Of a stretch of 64,000 nt of DNA, positions 59,330 to 64,000 are shown piece after piece; position 1 is the stretch's first letter; every line of letters starts with the position of its first letter. Both the position numbers and the translations under genes were made by a program. The stretch spans positions 4,268,891 to 4,332,890 of the forward strand of contig NW_024041150.1 in assembly GCF_014851395.1 (NCBI RefSeq). Direction: 5' to 3'. The stretch comes from Micropterus salmoides. Taxonomy: Eukaryota > Chordata > Actinopteri > Centrarchiformes > Centrarchidae. The notes below the pieces were generated by a model that saw only the letters and a program-made list of their open reading frames with translations, was not told the DNA's origin and made no database searches.

Positions 59330-59775
59330 CTGTGTAACTGTGTTTATTGGCGATACATGATCGGGGGTCTGCACGGGATGTTTTATTTTCAAAATCGACC
59401 AGATTCTCTTTGCTGTTCTGTGTCTGAATTCCTGCGCGGTTCATCTGCTCTGTGCTGCTTGACGCAGCTTCCGTCAGAAACGGACCGGCAGTGAATACTG
59501 AACTTTAGCTTAACTTAAAAAAATCTAATCGTAATATCTAGCAAAAAAAATCACAATTAGATTTTTTCAACATGTACCTGCATGACAAAGCACACGTGTT
59601 CTCTTCTTCATGTCTTTACAAGCTGCGGCTTCTCAATGAAGGAGTTGAAGATACGACCATGTAGGGATGTCAGAAGAAGCGATACTTTTGAAATTTTGAA
59701 AACACGTGGGCACTCGTTCTTCTAGGTACCGTAGTAGCAGATGCAGATGCAGTGAGAGCTCCGCCCCCACTATTT
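59330..59775 (+). repeat. Dispersed repeat, direct copy of 53220-53640
   Basis: TTTTATTTTCAAAATCGACC AGATTCTC and TTCCTGCGCGGTTCATCTGC TCTGTGCTGCTTGACGC correspond to the 53.4-kb copy. The copies are in the same orientation about 6 kb apart, one inside and one outside slc30a6. Confidence 0.65.
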
Positions 59776-61134
59776 GAAAAGAAAAAGAGTCGCGTATGGA
59801 AGAACTAAACGCTAAACTCGGCTTGCACTCTGAGTTGAGGTTTTTACAGTTATACCTGATAATCTATTAAAGGAGTAGATATTAAAGTAAATGGGATATT
59901 GTATTTTGTTTTTCTCGAATTCGGTATATTCGAGTTATTGGCATTGACTACTAAACTTCTGATATTTCGACATTCCTTCGACCAAGGAGATGAAACAATC
60001 GCACGTGACCTCCATGTCCAGAGCGCTCTTTTATCTGTTTTAAATGTGATTAAAATAATTTAATCATTTACTTTAATTCACATTATTGTGAATTCATTAT
60101 GGAAGACACTAACATTTGCATCCCTTATGAAAAACCCTTAGGGTTTATTGGTCTTGTAGGTAAGTGATACTCCCGCGACAGCTTTGTTTCATATCGCACC
60201 CCTCGCTCTTTCCTGTCTGTATCTCTGCCACCACTCTCAAATAAGGGCAAAACAATCCACAAGGTCGACATTCTCTGTGTTCCCGAAGCTTTCAGCCACG
60301 CAGTAAGCGGTCCTTGTGTGGAGAACTGTTTGGCCAGACTTCTGATTACATCAGGAATTAACTCAGGGTCAACATCAGTTCAGTTAAATTAGCTACGATT
60401 AATTATTTGTATTGACTTCAGACGGATGTTGGTGTGTGTGTGCTGTCCGTCGGAGTATACGTGTTTGTTTCCACGGACCTCAGTAGTTCTGAAAGCCAGC
60501 TGGCCTTGTTTGCTGTCGCTACAACAATGTGCAACACAGACAACGACGACGACGACTCATCACAGACAACAGCCACAACAACAACAGTGTTCGCTCCAAA
60601 AGCAGGAGAGAGAGAGAAAGAGAGGGAACATCTCCGCATGAATGACTTGTTCCTTCTTTTCGTCTGGGTGAACAAATCCCTGCAGATCGTCACTCCGAGC
60701 CGACGAATGACAGAGAGGGGATGAAGGAGACGGAGGAGGACACAAAGGGGGGTGGGGAGAAAGAAATACAGAGACGAACAAAACAAACACACCAACAGGA
60801 GGAAGGAAGGGGTGAGGCAGAGGGAGGATAATGATGGAAACAGGGGTGTTAAGACAGAGAGAGCTGGAGGGAGTTGTCAATCAGCATAGGAGACATATCA
60901 GGTGTAACTGACCCCAAACCTCCAGGGGCCAAAGAGCCTCAGGTGCACTGTGTGTCAGCTGTTTAAATGGATTAAATTGAAAATTTGTTTAGGAATTTGC
61001 TACCCTAAAAAAACAAAAAAAAAACAAAACGAAGATATAACGAAGCTGCCGTGTGCACGATACTTGATGGGACGTTTGGTTCAACAGACAACAGTCTCCA
61101 TCACTGGCAGCTTCATCTGAATAAAATCCAATTT

Positions 61135-61451
61135 AAAATGAATAATTGACCCTTCGCTACGCCCCGAATACGCAGCTGGCCAATCACAGCGCAGTATAGG
61201 ATTCTACCTGAGGTCCGACACTTTCATGGATGCGCTCCATTGGCTCTAATGCTAAAAGAGTCGTTCTCTTGCTTTCTTCTGCCGTATTTTTCCAAGATCT
61301 GGTCAAACGCTGTTCCAGGTGCACTTGTAAAGGTTACAGCAGCTACCCAGAGAGGTTGAAAGGAGAAGAACAATTTATTCTCTTTCCAAAACCTAAAACA
61401 AATCCAGAAAAATGGATTGGGGCGTGGCTTAGCGAAGGGTCAATTCATTTG
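61135..61451 (+). mobile_element. Short inverted-repeat transposon carrying a partial THAP-like coding region
   Basis: The left end AAATGAATAATTGACCCTTC GCTACGCCCC (61136-61165) and right end GGGGCGTGGCTTAGCGAAGG GTCAATTCATTT (61419-61450) are inverted partners, interrupted only by small indels. Inside, a plus-strand frame reads CSRCTCKGYSSYPERL and then FILFPKPKTNPEKW. That fits the first half of a THAP zinc-binding domain: paired Cys, aromatic-x-FP motif, then Trp. The frame runs straight into the right inverted repeat, so the second Cys/His pair is lost. THAP domains are the DNA-binding heads of P-type and related DNA transposases. I infer a deletion derivative of such an element. It lies about 57 bp into the intron from the exon at 61509-61577. 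Confidence 0.7.
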
Positions 61452-61508
61452 ATTCAGTTAATTTTAAAGAGCTGTTTTTGTCTTTCGCTCTGCGGCTGAT
61501 AAACGTAC

Positions 61509-61577
61509 CAGAGATCCGAAGCCCACAGTCCAGAAGTGCTCGTTGCGAACCTCCAGTACCCCGTCCAGAGTCGACAC
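61509..61577 (-). CDS. slc30a6: slc30a6 internal exon (69 bp)
   Basis: Phase 0 at both ends. It encodes VSTLDGVLEVRNEHFWTVGF GSL, the first strand and helix of the cytosolic C-terminal domain, which in CDF transporters forms the dimer interface. Acceptor TTTCCGATCAG and donor CTG|GTACG are consensus. The sequence is nearly identical to the vertebrate ZnT6 family as I know it. The adjoining inverted-repeat transposon ends close to the donor site. Confidence 0.93.
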
Positions 61578-62172
61578 CTGATCGGAAACAAAGAGGAACA
61601 ATTAACCCGTAAGAATCAATATGTCATGAATCTCACATGCTGGTTATCTGCTGACAGACATTTTTGGGCTATAATAATGAAAATAAAGCCTAAATAATTT
61701 GTCTTCCAGCCCCGTTAAAGCACTGTAGCTGCGTATGTGTGAGATTTATATTTCCTATACTCCTTTCTGACTATAATCTAAGTGACTGTCAGGAGTGGAA
61801 AAGAATATAATTTCTCAAAACATAATGATAGATTTACACAATACCAAGCCAAATTTGTCACAGAAAGGCATTAAAACAGATCTCCTATCATTACTTTAAC
61901 ACTAAAAGTTATTTCTATCTGTAGCGGACCAGCTGACTTCGTATTTCAAATCCAAAGAAACTTAATATTACTAGTGGACTAAAAGGCTCTAATCAGATTT
62001 ATTACAGTAGAGTAAAGCTTTGTGACTCAAAGGGCTTTTTTTATTTTACTGACAGTAAATAAAAACAACGATCAATACAAAAGGTAAATACAAACACACA
62101 GGGCAAATCAGTCATACGGCATTGGTAGAATCAAACGTTTAAACCGGTCTGTTTTAAATGTTTCGGACTCAC
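61578..62172 (-). other. slc30a6: slc30a6 intron, 595 bp
   Basis: Donor GTGAG at 62172-62168 and acceptor CAG at 61580-61578. AT-rich, with no repeat recognised. Confidence 0.85.
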
Positions 62173-62220
62173 CTCTCTGAGCAGTTTGTCCAGTTGGCCG
62201 AGGACGTGGGACGGCGTGGT
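62173..62220 (-). CDS. slc30a6: slc30a6 internal exon (48 bp)
   Basis: Phase 0 micro-exon encoding TTPSHVLGQLDKLLRE, the linker helix between the last membrane helix and the cytosolic domain. Acceptor CATTCACAG and donor GAG|GTGAG are clear. It is too short to appear as an independent reading frame and was found by continuing the protein from its neighbours. Confidence 0.93.
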
Positions 62221-62313
62221 CTGTGAATGAGAGGAGCACATTTAATTTACGTGAAGCGTCCTAACGTGGGCCTGTGACGGCAGGTCGAACAGAAAGAGAC
62301 GTGTTTGTTGTAC
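62221..62313 (-). other. slc30a6: slc30a6 intron, 93 bp
   Basis: Very short intron between CAG|GTACAA (62314|62313) and CACAG (ending 62221). Such compact introns are common in teleosts. Confidence 0.88.
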
Positions 62314-62416
62314 CTGCAGCAGCACTTTGCCGCTGTAGACGCTCATGGGATACATGGTGCCGAACGTCATGAGAGCGATGGCGACCGCCGACGCCGTGTC
62401 CACGGCATTATAGTTA
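62314..62416 (-). CDS. slc30a6: slc30a6 internal exon (103 bp), last membrane helix
   Basis: Begins after acceptor TTTGCTCAG with one base that completes a split codon, then encodes 34 residues from NYNAVDTASAVAIALMTFGT through MYPMSVYSGKVLLQ. This is transmembrane helix 6 and the start of the cytosolic segment. The Asp-Thr-Ala-Ser-Ala stretch and YPMSVYSGKVLLQ are hallmarks of ZnT6. The upstream exon must end with two bases of the split codon and is not in the window. Confidence 0.93.
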
Positions 62417-62940
62417 CTGAGCAAACACACACAAAAAGCAGAGGAAATCAATGAAGGCGGAAAAGACCCCTAATAAACCGAAATATTAAACCCCGAGACG
62501 TATTAATTTAACAAAATGACAAATATAAACAGCAAAAATATCTTCATGCAGACAAAAATAAAACTCCTGAACAAACAATTCAAGACAATAAGAAAAGATA
62601 TAAAAGATAAAAATCTGCAGAGACGTACTAAGAGCTTTGATTCATGCTATGTTTTTAAGGTCAAAGCAGTCTTAACGTTGATGTTAAAAGTAATCCACAA
62701 CTGCAAAGACTTCCAGCTTGGTTTGAGGTGTTCAAGATTAGAGATTCAAGACTTTTAACATTCTTCTTTGGCACTAAAAGAACGGCAGACGCAGTTTTTA
62801 TCTTAGCTGCACCACAAGATCTAATATCAGCTGTTCTGGAAGCTTCTGATCTTGACAGCGCAATTGTTTGGAGGGCGAGATGAAGAAAAACCGCCTCACC
62901 AGCGTACGTAGTTAATGAAACCTACATCGTTACCACAGCA
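62417..62940. other. slc30a6: slc30a6 intron, left part
   Basis: Continues past the window edge. AT-rich with short unrelated frames and no exon. Confidence 0.6.
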
Positions 62941-62942
62941 AG

Positions 62943-63935
62943 TAGGGATGCACCGACCTGATATGGGATATATACTCAAACAGCTGCAGTGTTTCACATA
63001 TGTTCATTAATTTGTGGCGGCCCTCCACAATATCAACGCTGACTGCCACATACTGATTGTCTTTTTGTTTTTCTTTTTTTTTTTAACTAGACCTATTTAA
63101 AATCGTATTTGATTGCAGAGCGCCGTAGCGCATTTGGGCAGCACATCTTCTCGCTCGTCCCTCTCTCTAGCTCGCTCTCATGTACAGCGCTGCGCAAATC
63201 TGAACAACACAACGCTGTCAATGTCAGATACCCATCTTAAAAAAAGTTATTGGCAAGCATGTAAGGTAATAATAAGGATAACTATGTTAACATTAGAATA
63301 CAGCTGGGTTGTCGAGGTTAGCGCGCAGTACATAGCTGGTACGCACGCAACCTCTGATGTCGCCTTACAGTTAGGGCTGGGCGATATGGCCATTTCATAT
63401 CATTCGATATCGATAATTATCAGGATAAATGTCAAATCATTATTTATTTCCCGTTCGAAGGCTGATTTTTGCTCCCGAGTGAAAATTGAAGAAAGCAGAT
63501 GATTAATTATGTGGTTAAACTTTTCTTTATGGTCAGAATGGGACAAACACTTGATGGCAAACAGTGGATCACTTCACAAGTCTGAGGGAGAACATTCAAA
63601 ACTATTATGATAAAATCTTTTTCAACAAATATGATTAGTTAATCTTTCTTTAGGCCTCTTCTTCTCAACATAATAGATATTTTAATAGAACAATGAAGTG
63701 CCAATTTGTTCATGATCCAAATGAATTAAATCAAATATTTATTGACAATATATTGAACATTTATTATGTTGTTATGGAGGATCATTATCATTATTGTTTT
63801 ATTGCCCAGATTCCCAGTCTCTTCCTCACAGCGAGGAATACAGCTTATTCATTTTACACTGGTATCGGATCGGCCGATACCCAAACTCCAGCTGTCGGTA
63901 CCGGGGTTTAAAGTCAGATTGTGCATCTCTAACAG
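62943..63935. mobile_element. Inverted-repeat element with TAGGGATGCACCGA-type ends, in slc30a6 intron
   Basis: TAGGGATGCACCGACCTGAT ATGGGATAT opens at 62945. The right side reads TATCGGATCGGCCGATACCC and ends with CAGATTGTGCATCTCTAA, the inverse of the left terminus with mismatches. I know such ends from a common fish non-autonomous (hAT-like) family. The insertion 63372-63810 splits it. Confidence 0.6.
63372..63810 (-). mobile_element. Nested GGGCTGGGC element, full-length copy of the 47237 element
   Basis: Ends TAGGGCTGGGCGATATGG and TTTATTGCCCAG are inverted partners. The body is colinear with the reverse complement of 47237-47560 at high identity. Because the flanks on both sides belong to the TAGGGATGCACC element, this copy inserted second. 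Confidence 0.7.
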
Positions 63936-64000
63936 TAACCCACGCAGATAAGCTGCTGATGTCTGGACACAAATCCAATCTGATCACTTGCCAATAACAG

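Larger units (their letters stand above)
55976..61508 (-). other. slc30a6: slc30a6 last intron, 5.5 kb
   Basis: Donor GT at 61508-61507 and acceptor AG at 55977-55976, with a roughly 100-base pyrimidine tract before the acceptor. It contains a minus-strand repeat tail at 56098-56165, a dispersed repeat at 56605-57236, a CA array at 58249-58282, the repeat copy at 59330-59775, a low-complexity zone at 60540-60860 and the THAP-bearing element at 61135-61451. I see no additional exon, though 56250-56520 is an unassigned open stretch. Confidence 0.8.
55352..62416 (-). other. slc30a6: slc30a6 locus, 3' half (zinc transporter ZnT6)
   Basis: Four coding exons join in phase (62416-62314, 62220-62173, 61577-61509, 55975-55352) to give about 280 codons of the protein's C-terminal part. 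Intron lengths are 93, 595 and 5533 bp. The 5' exons (N-terminus and membrane helices 1-5) lie beyond position 64000, since nothing between 62417 and 64000 matches them. Regulation and promoter are therefore out of view. ZnT6 is the catalytically silent partner of ZnT5 in the ZnT5-ZnT6 heterodimer that moves zinc into the secretory pathway. The neighbouring DNA to the left holds no second gene that I can recognise. Confidence 0.9.

Noticed and set aside
60418..60880. Overlapping 96-125 codon frames on both strands
   Set aside because: Low-complexity GAC/CAA/GAG repeats inside the slc30a6 intron.

Overview
This is vertebrate nuclear DNA, most likely from a percomorph (spiny-rayed) teleost. The evidence is a spliced gene with GT-AG introns, a high density of Tc1-type transposons, tRNA-derived SINEs, a non-LTR retrotransposon tail, many small inverted-repeat elements typical of fish, and long (CA)n arrays. 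I see no operon, prokaryotic ribosome-binding site or CRISPR array.

The only host gene I can support is the 3' half of slc30a6 (zinc transporter ZnT6) on the minus strand. Four coding exons are visible, read right to left: 62416-62314, 62220-62173, 61577-61509 and 55975-55352. All have consensus splice sites and matching phase, and the stop codon is at 55354-55352. The 5' half of the gene lies beyond the right edge. The visible part encodes the sixth membrane helix, the cytosolic C-terminal domain and an unusually long Ser/Pro/Gly-rich tail.

Positions 1 to about 54,480 form a gene-poor tract with no recognisable coding exon. It is built of transposon remnants. (a) 104-1392 is a 1.3-kb non-autonomous DNA element. 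(b) 3.8-16.2 kb holds several tRNA-derived SINEs, a hAT-like element and a foldback region. (c) 19.9-20.6 kb is a 5'-truncated Tc1 copy. (d) 24,511-26,148 is a complete Tc1-like element with about 217-bp IR/DR-type ends and a transposase broken by one frameshift. (e) 26.6-38 kb holds shared repeats and CA arrays. (f) 39.8-42.7 kb holds a rearranged pair of Tc1 ends and an internally deleted Tc1 copy. (g) 45-53 kb holds more shared repeats, a LINE 3' end next to a 26-bp perfect palindrome, SINEs, a 75-bp (GT)n array and a Tc1 fragment.

The slc30a6 introns are also invaded. A small element carrying half of a THAP-like domain lies about 57 bp from an exon. At 62.9-63.9 kb one inverted-repeat element is nested in another. 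The transposons do not act together with slc30a6 in any pathway that I can see. I found no convincing new multi-gene system. The best leads are the THAP-bearing element, the nested elements, the palindrome at the LINE junction, the near-intact Tc1 and the expanded ZnT6 tail. Repeat family assignments rest on within-window copies and on remembered families, not on a database search.
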